Shown piece after piece: positions 45,808 to 57,267 of a stretch of DNA of 64,000 nucleotides. The translations under genes were made by a program, and so were the position numbers. Positions within the stretch are counted from its first letter, which is position 1. The number at the start of each line of letters is the position of its first letter. The notes below the pieces were generated by a model. That model was not told the DNA's origin. It saw only the letters and a list, made by a program, of their open reading frames with translations, and did no database searches. The DNA is taken from contig JNDT01002282.1 in assembly GCA_000697055.1 (NCBI GenBank), forward strand, positions 124,001 through 188,000. Reading direction: 5' to 3'. This DNA comes from Saksenaea vasiformis B4078. Its lineage: Eukaryota > Mucoromycota > Mucoromycetes > Mucorales > Saksenaeaceae.

Positions 45808-48800
45808 CTATTGTTGTGCATTTGGTCGTTGAAGCGACAGAGGCCGGGACTCCAGCCTCATGTCGTTCTCCATGTACTGCACTAGGATCCTTCGCATGTT
45901 TCGCGATGCATTCACATCGCGACCCCAGTACTAAAAGAGCAAAATGTGAAGTCCATGAAACCTCCCAAAAAAATACGTACGGTCAGTTGACCTGGCGCAT
46001 CTCCTTCGTGCTCTCCATCGCACACCTTCACGGGATACACCGTCGTTGAATAATGCGGTGGAACTATAGTATTACCATTTTACAGGGTATTTCCGAATAT
46101 GGTCATGCTTACCTCTGAGTTGCCTCTCTCCGCATTGCGAGCTACGGTGCAAGGCTCGCTGATCATTGCCCAAGCAATATCTGCGTCGATGTCTGTCGCC
46201 ACGTAGGCGAAGCACCTTTGTACTGTAAAAATACAATCAGCACAAGTACAGCTCCAGACTATAACTTGGTACCGATGATTGCAAGACCCTGTGGGGATTT
46301 GAAGTTGCTCTGTTTGCTCATCGCAGCTGGAGCAAATCTTGCTTGTATTATACTCGTCAACGAGTATAACTAGCGCTTCCTGGGCTAACGCATTGCGAAA
46401 TTTCTTTGATTTTTTCATATATGAGAAGCTGCTGGTTGCGATGATAGAAAGATACAGACCTTCACAGGGACAGGAGCATGACCTTTCATTCCTGGCTTTA
46501 GATCCGCGTCACCATGAGAGATAATCACAGGAAGTTCGTCTCTTTCCATAATATCTCTTTTTCGTTTCCAGCTGGAGGCAGATGTTTTAAAAACCGGCTC
46601 ATTATACCTCTGTTGACGAATTTAGCACGTGAAATAGCTCTACAGACTTACATTAGGAATAATGTTACGAACAAGTTTGTTCGTTAGTCCGGATAGAGTC
46701 GAAGCTCTTGCTCTGCTCATTGTGAGTAGTCGCTCACGGTGTTCATAAGACGCGTTAAATTGCTGCAGTCTTGTAAAACCTGTTAACGATAACATACAGC
46801 ATCTCCAGTTAGGATTTACCTGGTACGAACGGCACTAAACGTTCCTACATATCTTTGAAATTCCACCATGCTAAATACCTTCGCGGAGTGGTCGTTTAGA
46901 AATGCATAAAATGGCTCAATTCCTGACGATCTACGGGCCGCAAGTTCATTCTGGCATCCCCATGTAAATAGCGACAGTTTCCTGTGATGTTTTAGAAATT
47001 CACGACCAAACACAACAATTTACTCACTGATACAGCCTGTTAGTAATAGAAGAACAATGTTGGTGCCGGAATTCCGCGTCTCTCAGAGGAGCGTTCGTAT
47101 CAACCGCCGTATACATTGAGCGTATGCCTGGATCCTATGTCAGCAAATGTACGTACTTCTATCAATTGCAATGTATGGTACCTGGATCTAGGCCGATAAT
47201 CTTGGATGTGTTGAGCCTTTCCTGAGACAGACCTCTGGGGCGCTTATTGAGGAGATATATACCTCTTTCCCAGTTGCTGAGATCTGCATCTCGTCGCAGC
47301 AATCGGAAGTCTCGTTGCGACGAGGGAGTGCTATCTGGATTGGGCATGTCAGTATATATTCAAACAATTGATGTACTTCACATACATATGCGACGCCTAT
47401 CAAACTGAACATCTGCAACTACTCCATTTGTTTGAAAGAAGTAGGCCAACTCGTATCGCGATCGCGTCGCATCTTGGGCAGCTACCAGATATTTGAATGT
47501 CTCGAAAATTACAGCTCTGTGTTACCATCTGCTTGCCATCTCCATCTGTTTTTTTGGCATCTATCGATGTCAAAAACGGCTTCCCATAATCTTTCTCGTG
47601 AAGTTGGTTCGCGCATTTGGCGCTCGAACTCGCCGAGTGATATCAGTTCCACAGTTCCTCCTTGCGTCTAAAATATGCTAATTAATCACCACCCGAGCGC
47701 GCATAAGAACATATACCAGGTGATCGGGAAGAACTTCAGTCGTAGATACCGATTTGAAGACGTAATACAGTACCCTCGCGTCCACACTGATATGAACAAT
47801 TCTATGATCAGCTATCGGTAAAAGTGACCAACGCTTTCCGTTGTAGAGTTCTGTGTAAGGATAGAGCTTGTGCAGATAGGCCACAATCCTCGGAAACAGG
47901 TTCCAATTTTCTGGCTCCTCAGGGTCTAGCTGCTCAACGACAATGCCTTCCAAGTGTTCCCTGTAAAGTTCCTGCTGAGTTCTATAACATACGTTACACA
48001 TCGATTCGCTTCAAAAGCAAGAGCGTACCGCAAAAATCTCAACAATTCTTGCCGGAAAGGCATATTCAACCAAAGATCGTTACGTATGGCTGCGCGACCC
48101 TGAATCAGACTAATCGCCTGTTTTGCTGTTGACATTTGACAAGAGTCAGATTCAATGTGACAGTAAATGATCAGAGATTTTACCGTACGATTTTGGCCCT
48201 CCCCCTGGTAGTGGTTGGCCATGTCGCTCTTTCAGCTGTTTGAAGTACGCATGATATACATAAAGCATATATGTTTCCACGTTTCCGAGCAAATGATGTC
48301 GTATATCTTGCGATTGTTTAGCAACAACAAAAAGACATACTGACGTCGCTACTTTCACTTACTTTGCATGATCTGCGCAGGAAAATAATACATAATAGCT
48401 ACTATAGCCTTTTCGTAACGTGGGATGTCATAAACATCTGCAAATGTCAGTCGTCAGTGATGAGTAGGATATGTAATAGCGATACGTACATTGCCCATGC
48501 TGATTTTTTCGTAAAAAGTCATAGTAAACCTCGTAGGTGGTTTGTAGTGCCATGCGCCAGGGTTCCTTAAGCAAGAGATTGAATGAACTTATCGTCACGA
48601 CCGTAAACCCTACTGCATGTGTCGCTTGCGTTCGACCGCCTACCAAGTTACACGCCATCCTCCAGAATTTTGCATCCATAATGGGTGGAAACGAGAATTC
48701 ATCATTATCGTCACCGTGCTGCTCCGTCCACCTCCGGACGTGTAAGTTCGCAAGGTTTATAGCATCGGCTCTCAACGTTGTACACTGCTCCGCTAACGAG

Positions 48801-49010
48801 CGAAAACTCACCTAAGTCAAAGCATCATAAGTAGTGCAGTTGTTTGTAGCTTTCGACGCTCACGCGCAGATACGAATATTCTTCCCGCAGAAAATTCTCC
48901 AACTTAAGCTGTCTGGTAACACGAAACTGTCTGTCGCCTTCGCGGGGAAGGATCGAGTGGCGATGTCGCGTTCTTCCCCTTTGTACAGGGAGCTCTTCGT
49001 TGTCAGACAT
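45808..49010 (-). CDS. Fanzor-type (eukaryotic TnpB-like) RuvC nuclease, intact 16-exon gene
   Basis: Exons, 5' to 3': 49010-48864, 48811-48490, 48437-48363, 48306-48184, 48125-48029, 47981-47717, 47667-47526, 47481-47386, 47334-47182, 47127-47028, 46981-46820, 46769-46652, 46609-46460, 46403-46273, 46222-46113 and 46063-45981, with a last coding segment 45930-45808 (17 pieces if the 50-bp intron at 46223-46272 is used). Introns are about 45-55 bp, and all phases agree, giving about 798 aa. RuvC-I is GLDPGIRSMYTAVD (Asp ~472). The canonical RuvC-II position reads ISHGDAD (no Glu). A downstream VDEYNTSKICSSC carries Glu ~667 and the first zinc Cys pair. RuvC-III is YWGRDVNASRNM (Asp ~763). A displaced RuvC-II Glu is a reported Fanzor trait. 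Fanzors are RNA-guided DNA nucleases spread with transposons. N-terminal ~400 aa (FLREEYSYLR, LRADAINLANLHV) have no named domain. No transposase partner adjoins it. Confidence 0.85.
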
Positions 49011-49938
49011 AATGGAGCAACTAAAAAAATGAAAAGAGCAAGGAAACAAATTTTCTGGTATTCAGACTTGTAAAAGCAGTGCTACCTATTTTGACAACAA
49101 AAGAGGAGGTTTGGAACTATTCAGAGTCTCGATTTGACATGTGCGATTTCGTATAAAGCTGCTCTCTATACTTTTTGCGGATGATCTGGCGACGAGCTTA
49201 TGTTAAAACCTTTCTTCAAGTCCGGCGAGATATTCTGATATTAATGAGGAGTTGCACATGGTCATTGTGTCCAGGTTTCAGGTCTACACCACCGCAAGCA
49301 ATGGGAACGGTAAAAATTTTCTCTAATATTATCGGTCTTTCTTATGGGGATTACTGGAATGTCACAACTCCCAGTAATTTTGCGTAGTACGCAGTATTAT
49401 CCAGTGATCATTACTGGATAATATATGGAAATGCAGGTAAATAATAAGGTCATTTCCGTCATGACGTTGAACAGACGAGTGATTTTAGTTTACGTTACCA
49501 AACGAAGCGGTTACTGCTATAGAATGATTTGCAGATGGTTACTGATGGATAGAAATTGAAACAATGGGGATGCTCAGCAAGCGAAATTTGAAAAAAGGAT
49601 TATATTATTAAAATGAGTGTTGTACTGTTTAAATGACTCATGGTGCTTGCGGGTAATAGAGGGATAGAGGAGTCTCGAGTTATCCTTATATGACTCTTTA
49701 CTAGATCCGGATCATTATGCTTATCCTGCTTAACGCATTCTGCGTTCGCTCGCATCTCGGCAACAGTCGGATGAGATAAAATGTGTCTATAACCGTGTTC
49801 TAATAAAGTAACCACCTCCAGTACCTTTTGCCGTGTTCAGATGTATTGTTCTAATCACTATGTAATAATGTAACTATGTCGGATATGACACCAGGATTGT
49901 TCCAGACTAAGTCCATAGCAGATGTGCAATTCAGGGAT
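49011..49938. other. Intergenic region containing a cluster of palindromes
   Basis: No gene. Three palindromes lie head to tail at 49350-49423: ATTACTGG..CCAGTAAT (49350-49378), TGCGTAgTACGCA (49381-49393) and TATTATCCAGT..ACTGGATAATA (49395-49423). The first and third share the core ATTACTGG. The cluster lies about 340 bp upstream of the Fanzor ATG. Confidence 0.55.
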
Positions 49939-50052
49939 GATATGCATAGCTTTTATTGGATGGTAAGGAGGGTACTCATAGTTTTTATTGGGCGGTAGGG
50001 ACGATACTCATAGCTTTTGTTGGATAGCAAAAGTGATATTTATCATTTTATT
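49939..50052. repeat. Tandem repeat, 32-bp unit, three and a half copies
   Basis: Units begin at 49939, 49971, 50003 and 50035 with GATACTCATAGCTTTTATTGG as approximate consensus; the last is partial. Non-coding. Confidence 0.7.
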
Positions 50053-50343
50053 CGCCTTCTTGCGGAAATGTCACCATCAGAAGGTAGGCTTTCTTTCTTA
50101 GATCTTTACACTCTGCATCAGAAAACAATGTGGGAACTACTGCATACTTACCGATAAAAGACAAAATAAAAACATGAAAGGCAGAAAGAAAGAGAGAAGT
50201 GACAACAAATGGAATAAAAAGAAAATCCTTTAACACGTCACCTCCCTGATCTTTCATTATCATACCTGCTGCCATACACAATACATACAAAAATCGCACA
50301 TCCACGTTCCTTGTCAGATAAGCTACGTCACTAAATCGACTTT

Positions 50344-50547
50344 CTTAGGTACCATAGGCGTTACACAATCATGAACTATTGTAGACCGCAATTTTCCTTG
50401 CAAGCTATGACAGTATTCCCGTCTTATGTATTATAACAATTGCTCTCTCCAGGTATTAATTGAACTATTTTAGCAAAATTAAAGTATGGGATAAGGTTTA
50501 GGTAGCTTCTAAAGTGATCTGCTCTGCGCAACACCTACGGTCCTTAA
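50344..50547. mobile_element. MITE-like element, copy 2 (type A)
   Basis: Left end CTTAGGTACCATAGGCGTTA and right end CAACACCTACGGTCCTTAA are imperfect inverse repeats of about 24 bp enclosing roughly 204 bp. The left and right ends match those of the next element. Non-coding. No certain target-site duplication. Confidence 0.6.
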
Positions 50548-50640
50548 CAGCTCTGTCGCTAAAGTCTTAAACTACGTCATTTTTGAGGTGTGGGGTGCGC
50601 CAGTGGGATGCCTGTAGCCAAACTCCCTGATTACAGTGCT

Positions 50641-50819
50641 CTTAGGGACCATAGGTGTTACGCAACCGTGCAGTACTCCAAAGCTCTTACGAGCAACAGC
50701 TGTATCTCCGTATCATAACAAGCGTTCTAGCCAGACGTTAACACAGAGTGACTTAGTAAAACTAAGGTCTATGGTAGCTTCTAAGGTCACCTGCTCTGTA
50801 CAACACTTTGACCCCTAAG
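50641..50819. mobile_element. MITE-like element, copy 3 (type A)
   Basis: CTTAGGGACCATAGGTGTTA at the left and CAACACTTTGACCCCTAAG at the right form about 24-bp imperfect inverse repeats, 179 bp apart overall. The interior TTCTAAGGTCACCTGCTCTG aligns with TTCTAAAGTGATCTGCTCTG in the element at 50344. Confidence 0.6.
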
Positions 50820-50877
50820 AACTCTGATGCTATAAACACCGAGGGTTTCAACGCGATGGACTGTGATAGTCAGATTT

Positions 50878-50972
50878 CTTAGGAGCCATAGCTTGCACAG
50901 CCACAAACCCCCACCGAGACTATCCTAAAACCCGCTGATTTCTGAGCCGAGAAATCCGGTATGGCTCCTAAG
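50878..50972. mobile_element. MITE-like element, copy 4 (short form)
   Basis: TTTCTTAGGAGCCATA and its exact 16-bp inverse TATGGCTCCTAAGAAA bound a 95-bp unit. Its interior aligns with the element at 11955. It lies 264 bp from the stop of the MACPF-Sel1 gene. Confidence 0.65.
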
Positions 50973-51235
50973 AAAGGCGTGACAATTAGAGCGAGAAAAT
51001 GTATCGGCCCATTTGCTTTTGCAATGGGATGTGTCCTCAATGTACAAGCTTTCGGCGATTATAGGATGCTCACAAAACAGGTATCTTTCAAAAAGCTCTT
51101 GCTACGACATCGCTGGACGTTGACTAGAGACAATGTTACTGTAAAAGCTGGTGCATAATGCACAGTAAATGCTCTTTAGGTTCCATTTATTATGCAGTAT
51201 TGTCATCATCTACTTGTCGCTATCCGTACCGTTTC

Positions 51236-54200
51236 TCATAACGCCTCCATTTTTTGTTTTTGAGCAATGCAAAGATGCAACATTGCAGACGTATGACCTT
51301 GGACCACCGCCTTTTGGTACCAATGAATTGCTGCATTGCAGTTAATTTCCACAGCGTGTCCATCACGATACATATTCCCGAGTTGATATTGTGCTTCTGC
51401 ATTGCCTTGCTCGCCAGCTTTTTCATACCATTTAAAAGCCTCGACATCGTCTTTAACAACACCGTATCCATTCATGTACATATCTCCAAGCCTGACTTGC
51501 GCTATTGGAATACCTTCTGCAGCCGCTTGGTGGTATAATTCAAAGGCCTCTGTTGCATTTTCGCTCATAGCATGCCCACTAGAGATCATATCTCTCAGAC
51601 GCTGCTGTGCGTTGGCATTTCCTTGTTCGGCCGCCTTTCTGTACCATTTAACAGCCTTGAATTCATCTTTATCCACACCTCTCCCGTTCCTGTACATGTT
51701 TCCAACTTTGGTCTGCGCATAGGCGTTGCCCTGGTCAGCCGCTTTAACATACCATCCAAAAGCCACAACGTAATCTTGAGTTACACAGGCGCCACTCTTA
51801 AACATATCTCCAAGCAGGATTTGCAGGACCACATTTCCCTGATGAGCTAACTCTTCCCACTGCTTTAACATGCTGTCATGGTCTTTATCCACAGGTTTTC
51901 TCCCTCTGGATATGCTTTCAATTCGTCGTAGTGCCGTTTCATTCCCCTTGTCAGCTGCCATTTTGTACCATTTGATTGCTTTGGAAAAACTTTGCCCAAT
52001 ACATTTTCCGTTTCTGTACATATCACCGATCCTGATTTGCATATACTGACTCCCACATTCGGCCGCTTTCTTGTACCATTGAGTGGCCGTGATATCATCT
52101 TGATCGACACCCGTTCCATCTCTGTACATGTCGCCGAGTTCAATATGCGCATGCTCGTTTCCCTGATCTGCCGCCTTTTTGTACCATTCGATGGCTTGGG
52201 ACATGTCTTTTTCCGTACCATCTCCAGCACAACACATATCACCTAATTCCTTTTGTGCATAGCTGCTACCCTGCATGGCTGCCTTTTTGTACCATTGGAA
52301 TGCTTTTATACTATCTTTTTCCACGTCTGCTCCGTATCGGTACATATCTCCTAGACGGATCGGCGCATCGCAATCGTTCTGTTCCGCTGCTTTTTCGTAC
52401 CATTGAATCGCTTTGTCGATGTTTTGATCCACACGATCTCCATCTTTGTACATATCACCAACTTTAATCTGCAGAGCTTGATTTCCATTAGAAGCTGCCT
52501 TTTCGTACCATTGGGTTGCTTTGTAGTAATCGGTTGCTACACCTTCTCCGACATAATAGATATCTCCAAGGGCAGTTTGCGCTTCCTGATTTCCCTGTTC
52601 GGCCGCCTTATTGTACCATTCAATGGCTTTGTCTATGTCTTGACCGTCGTAATCTTCATCCCAGTAGATCTCAGCAAGTTTAATTTGCGCTTCTTCATCC
52701 CCTTGATCGGCTGCTTTTCTGTACCACCCAATAGCTTCATCATAGTCTTGCTCTACACCACTCCCGTCCCTATACATGTCACCGAGACTGTTTTGCGCAT
52801 CGATATTGGCCCGAAGAGCAGCCTTTCTGTACCACTCGTATGCTTTGGCGTAGTTCATAGGCACATTTTCTCCGGAGTAGTACATATCGCCCAGCCGCGT
52901 TTGCGCCTCTTCGTTACCTTGATCAGCCGCTCTCATGTACCATTCCATAGCTTCACTGTCGTCCTTTTCGACACCTTGGCCCTGCGTATACATTTTTCCT
53001 AAGCTATATTGGGCTGCAGCCAAGTTCCCATTGGCTGCAAGCTTTAACCAGTTGAATGCCGCCGTATAATCCCGCGTGACACCGATGCCATCTCTGCACA
53101 TGATTCCAAGTCTTTGCTGTGCATCGATATGATGCTGATGGGAGGCTTTTTCGAACCATTCGAAGGCTTTGATAGGATTTTGATCTACACATTGACCAGA
53201 GCTGTACATGCATCCAACCTGGTACTGAGCTTGGCTATGGTTGTGATTGGCTGCCTTCTGAAACCATTTGAAAGCTTCAACATTGCTTTTCACCACTCCC
53301 TCGCCGGATACATGCATCATCCCTAACTTGTACTGTGCATCGACAAGCTCTTGGTTGGCTGCTCTCTGAATCCATTGCGATGCTGCGTCATGGTCTTGGT
53401 ATGTACCTCCACCGCTGTTGTACATAATACCAAGGTTGTACTGTGCTTGAGCATGATTCTTTTCGGCTGCTCTTGTGAACCAATAGAGAGCTGGCCTATA
53501 GTTTTTCTCTACACCTTCGCCATTGTAGTACATTACGCCAATGCTGTTTTCTGCATCCGCATTATTTTGATTAGCTGCCTTTTGGAACCATTTCAATGCC
53601 CTGAAGTGGTCTTGCGATACACCGTTGCCATCTTTATACATACATCCCAGTTGATATTGAGCAGCACCGTTACCCTGATTTCCGGCTTTTAAAAACCACT
53701 GGTAGGCTTCGGAATAATCCTGTACGACCCCCTTTCCATTCATATACATTCCGCCAAGATTATTCTGTGCGTTCGCGTCATTGTCATCGATAGCTTTTAC
53801 TATCCACTCGCAAGCTTTCATGTGGTCCTGATCAACCCCAAATCCATTTGCATACATCATCCATAATCGATAGCGGCCGAACGGATCCATAGAAGGTGGG
53901 AGCATTTTGAACTTTTTTATCATTTGAACATTAGCGTGGCTTATGTGATCCACATGGTTGACGCAAGTTTGCTCTGAAAAGTTCTTTTGGACTACATATT
54001 TGCACGTCCTCTCCACCATAGCTTTTAGCCGTTGTGGTAGTAAACAGTAAGCAGGGTTAAGCTGCTTGAGCTGAATGATCATCGGGTTTGCTTGAATCGA
54101 TTCTATCCAACAGTTGACATTAGGTCGAGAGAAAGGCAAGGAGGAACGATCATAAGGATTAAAGAGAAGCGTTGGATCACCACCTGTCACGAAACAACGT

Positions 54201-57056
54201 GTTATATATTCCACATCTTTACAAACAAGAAAGTTGTATTTACCAAGGACGCTGTACTGTAGTCCTGAGCTTATAGCGTACTCAATAGCGCGCTTCAATC
54301 TATCCCCATTGTCATACGAATGTACACCAGATTCAGGAAAGCACATCTGTTCAAGCTCTACATTCGATTGGACTATAATCCTTCCACCTACAATGCATTG
54401 GTGAGGATAAATCTCCGTCTGCAGCATCAGCCCCTTACCGAGTACTATCTTGGAAGGGTAAAAGTAGCCATGCGATTTGAAGACCGTTTCTAGTTCTTTC
54501 GACCTCTGCTCGTCAGAACAGAACATGGCTACACGCTCGACACTGCTGCTAAACGAGGGTGTTGCCTGGATTCTTCCAGGAAGAAACTAGCGCAGTGCGT
54601 TATAGCGACAAGCGTCCTAGTTTGTAGCGTTGTTTCACTCACCTCGTAGCAGGGTGCGTACAGCGCCAGACTCCGTGATTCGGTTGTGACGTTGTGCGCC
54701 GATTGCTGTTGTTCTTTGTATGGCTCAAGTTGAATGTGCATTGTTGGTCGAAAAGAAGAATCGTGCATTGCATAAAGACATGCATAATTGCTTGCACCTA
54801 CGCCATTCACCTGTTCTGCATATACTTCCGTTTTCCGGTGGACGCTTTTGAGGATTCCCTGTATCTCCTCTTCATCACAAGTCGATCGCTGTCCACAGCG
54901 CTCACTGCATATTTCGGCTACGGAGAAATGCGTTGGTTGCCCGTCGAGCCGGATTCCTTTGCCCCAATAATCAATTAATTCTTCCTCAATGCCCGCTCTT
55001 GGAGCACTGATAGATCGTAGTCCTCTCGAAACAATGCGCCAGGAGACATCATGGGTGTTTCTGTATCTACAGTATTGTGTAGCAGCAAGCAAAGATACAC
55101 GGGCGGAGGAAAGCAACGGATTTATAACTCGCTGAGAAGTCATTTCCATGTCATATAGACGTTGGAGTGAAGCTATGCATAGGTACACAGATGTCATATG
55201 ACCTGTGTCATCCATGATCTCACCCTGCAGAGCTATGTTGTCGCCTACACGAACATAACCTTCGGTTTCTCCAGATTTCTGGTCAATTAAGTCTCGCTGG
55301 ATAGCTTGGTAATTTGATCTTTCTGAGCTATCGCAGGCTTGGCCGCAACGAACAACCTTCCTAATCATTTTTTCTTTTCATGTGAGCAACCAATTAACAT
55401 GGTAGATAGTCTACTGGACGTTACCATTTTTGCAGTAGTCTTGGAGATAATGGAGCGGCATTGACTATGAGGTACTGTTTTTGTCCATTTAGTTCTGTTC
55501 CTTCTTTTTTATGGGTCGTCGTCATGGACGGCGACAATGATAAAAACTTTTTAGGCCATATCCCCGAAATATGCCCAAGCTCTGGGCACCTTAACTGCAC
55601 ATAAACCACATCACCATATTTTACAGGGCCATGACTATAACTCCCGGATGCTGCTGCAAAACTGAAATTGGTTGGATGCACACGATCTTCGTACAAATCT
55701 TTGGTTATCTTCCCGGATTCCACGTAACACAATGCCTGCACTGCTATCCGATACATTAGCCACTCGACGCAAAAGCTGACATTACTACCTTCTTCTTCTT
55801 TGTCTCCCCGCGTCAGAGTATGACCTTCTTTCAAGTATGGGTACTGACAAAGATAAGATTCATGCTGGCTGTCTCTTAGCACATTTGGCACCAAGGTCAA
55901 TGGATAGTTATGGTATACGTAATTATTCTCACTAAACACCCTCGCATATATCTCCTGCACTTGAAGGCTCAAGGCGTCATCCAGAATGCTGTACAAGGGC
56001 TTCATATCCTTCAACTGGATAAGTGCCGGTTTGCATTTAGTGGATAGCTTCCATCTTTCCAGCGTATCCACGAAAAAAGTCCCAATATCACCTCCTGTCA
56101 GTAGCGTGAGCAACTACAACAGACGTTGAACGCGAAATACCGATGGTGTTCCAGAATCTGGATTCCTTTGCGGCCTTGATAATGTTCTCCTTCACGTCGC
56201 TGCTAGAACGCATCTCTTTCTGTTGTCCTTCCATGATGCTTTCATTATGGATTTCTGAACAAGGTTCCTTTTCACAAATAAGCATACCACCTAGATAAAG
56301 CAAAGACAGTTGAAAGTTTCGCGTTTTTGCAGACCTATCTAACCTATCAATGCCCTCGAAGGGTAATAGTAGCCAAATTGTCCAAATACACATTGTAATG
56401 CTTTGTACTTTTCTTTAAACGTCCCCTTCTCCAAAGCCTCTTGGATAGATCTTCTGAAATCGGTATCCGCGTGAACAGCTTCACAAGGTAGGCGCATCTA
56501 TTTGATGCTTATTTAGCGTGGCTATTTTGCCAAGATTTCTTACTTCCGCCCAAGCAATATAAGAAACCAGACATGTCATTGTACACTCGTGGTTCTTCTT
56601 GTCATCTTTATGTGAATAGCAGCTGCTTGCAGCTGCGAAGTCATAGGCAAACGTGTCTGAGAAAAGGTCGTGGATGCTGGTGTCGAGAAGCAGATCATTG
56701 CCAAGACTGTCTCTTCTGACGGCTTTTGTATACGTATTTTCAACGTATGGCTTTTCTTGAGAGTATTCATGGATAAGTGTTCGAAGCTGCCTCTCTTGTT
56801 GTCCGATATTCAGTGCAAGACGCTTGGCAGGCGAACCATCGAAGTGGATGCCTCGGATGCATCGGCGGGCAAATTCGGGCGTTAAAAATTGGCTGATCTT
56901 GTCAAGTCGTCAGAAAGACATCGATAAAAGTTTTATTTTCTTTACTACATTTGAAATGGATGGTTGCTCCATACCGTAAAGTTTTACTGGGGAAAAAAAA
57001 GGCGATAATGACTTCGCCACACTTTGAACAGCTTCTAACATTCGGAATTTCGCCAT
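51236..57056 (-). CDS. Tandem MACPF-like domains fused to 24 Sel1 repeats
   Basis: Seven exons: 56949-57056, 56544-56897, 56344-56497, 56141-56290, 55425-56094, 54643-55360 and 51236-54586. All junctions keep phase, predicting about 1834 aa. Module 1 has FDGSPAKR, GYYYPSRALIGGMLI and the MACPF-type W-x-x-x-GGGD motif FWNTIGGGDIGTFF, then MKPLYSILDD. Module 2 repeats the pattern (LDGQPTHF, GYFYPSKIVLGKGL, TGGDPTLLF, QLKQLNPAYCLL). From about residue 945 come 24 contiguous 36-aa Sel1 repeats (A-x-x-x-LG-x-MY-x-x-G-x-G-V..A..WY-x-KAA), then a short tail. MACPF proteins assemble into membrane pores or act as immune/attack proteins; Sel1 repeats scaffold protein complexes. No signal peptide is seen. 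The ATG (57054-57056) lies 11 bp from a transposon end. Confidence 0.82.
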
Positions 57057-57267
57057 TTGAATATATACACCATGGGAAATTGGGATTCCGCAGGATTCAG
57101 GAGCATGCAACCTGATTAAACTTGATCATTTAGAATGCTTAAGGATTCATCTGTGTTACTTCGGATCGTAAAGGATAGGAAAGGATTCAAGCTGGCATTT
57201 AATGATATAATCAAAATAAACTTCGGGTATCCGACTTCTTTCGTATCATCCATAAGTTTACTCGCAG

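Noticed and set aside
46113..46403. Apparent frame conflict near the Fanzor zinc region
   Set aside because: A 50-bp GTACCA..TTACAG intron at 46223-46272 restores the frame needed by the last exons.
45808..46420. Prokaryotic IS200/IS605 TnpB contamination
   Set aside because: The gene has many short spliceosomal introns and lies among clearly fungal genes, so a bacterial origin of this contig is excluded.
49939..50052. CRISPR-like array
   Set aside because: The units are contiguous tandem copies without unique spacers, in a eukaryotic context.
51254..53692. Plus-strand ORFs with hydrophobic, transmembrane-like sequence opposite the Sel1 repeats
   Set aside because: They are antisense shadows of the 36-aa repeats, which impose a periodic pattern on the opposite strand.
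56088..56113. Apparent frameshift in the MACPF-Sel1 gene
   Set aside because: A 46-bp GTATTT..GACAG intron at 56095-56140 restores phase and creates the expected GGGD motif, so it is an intron and not a break.
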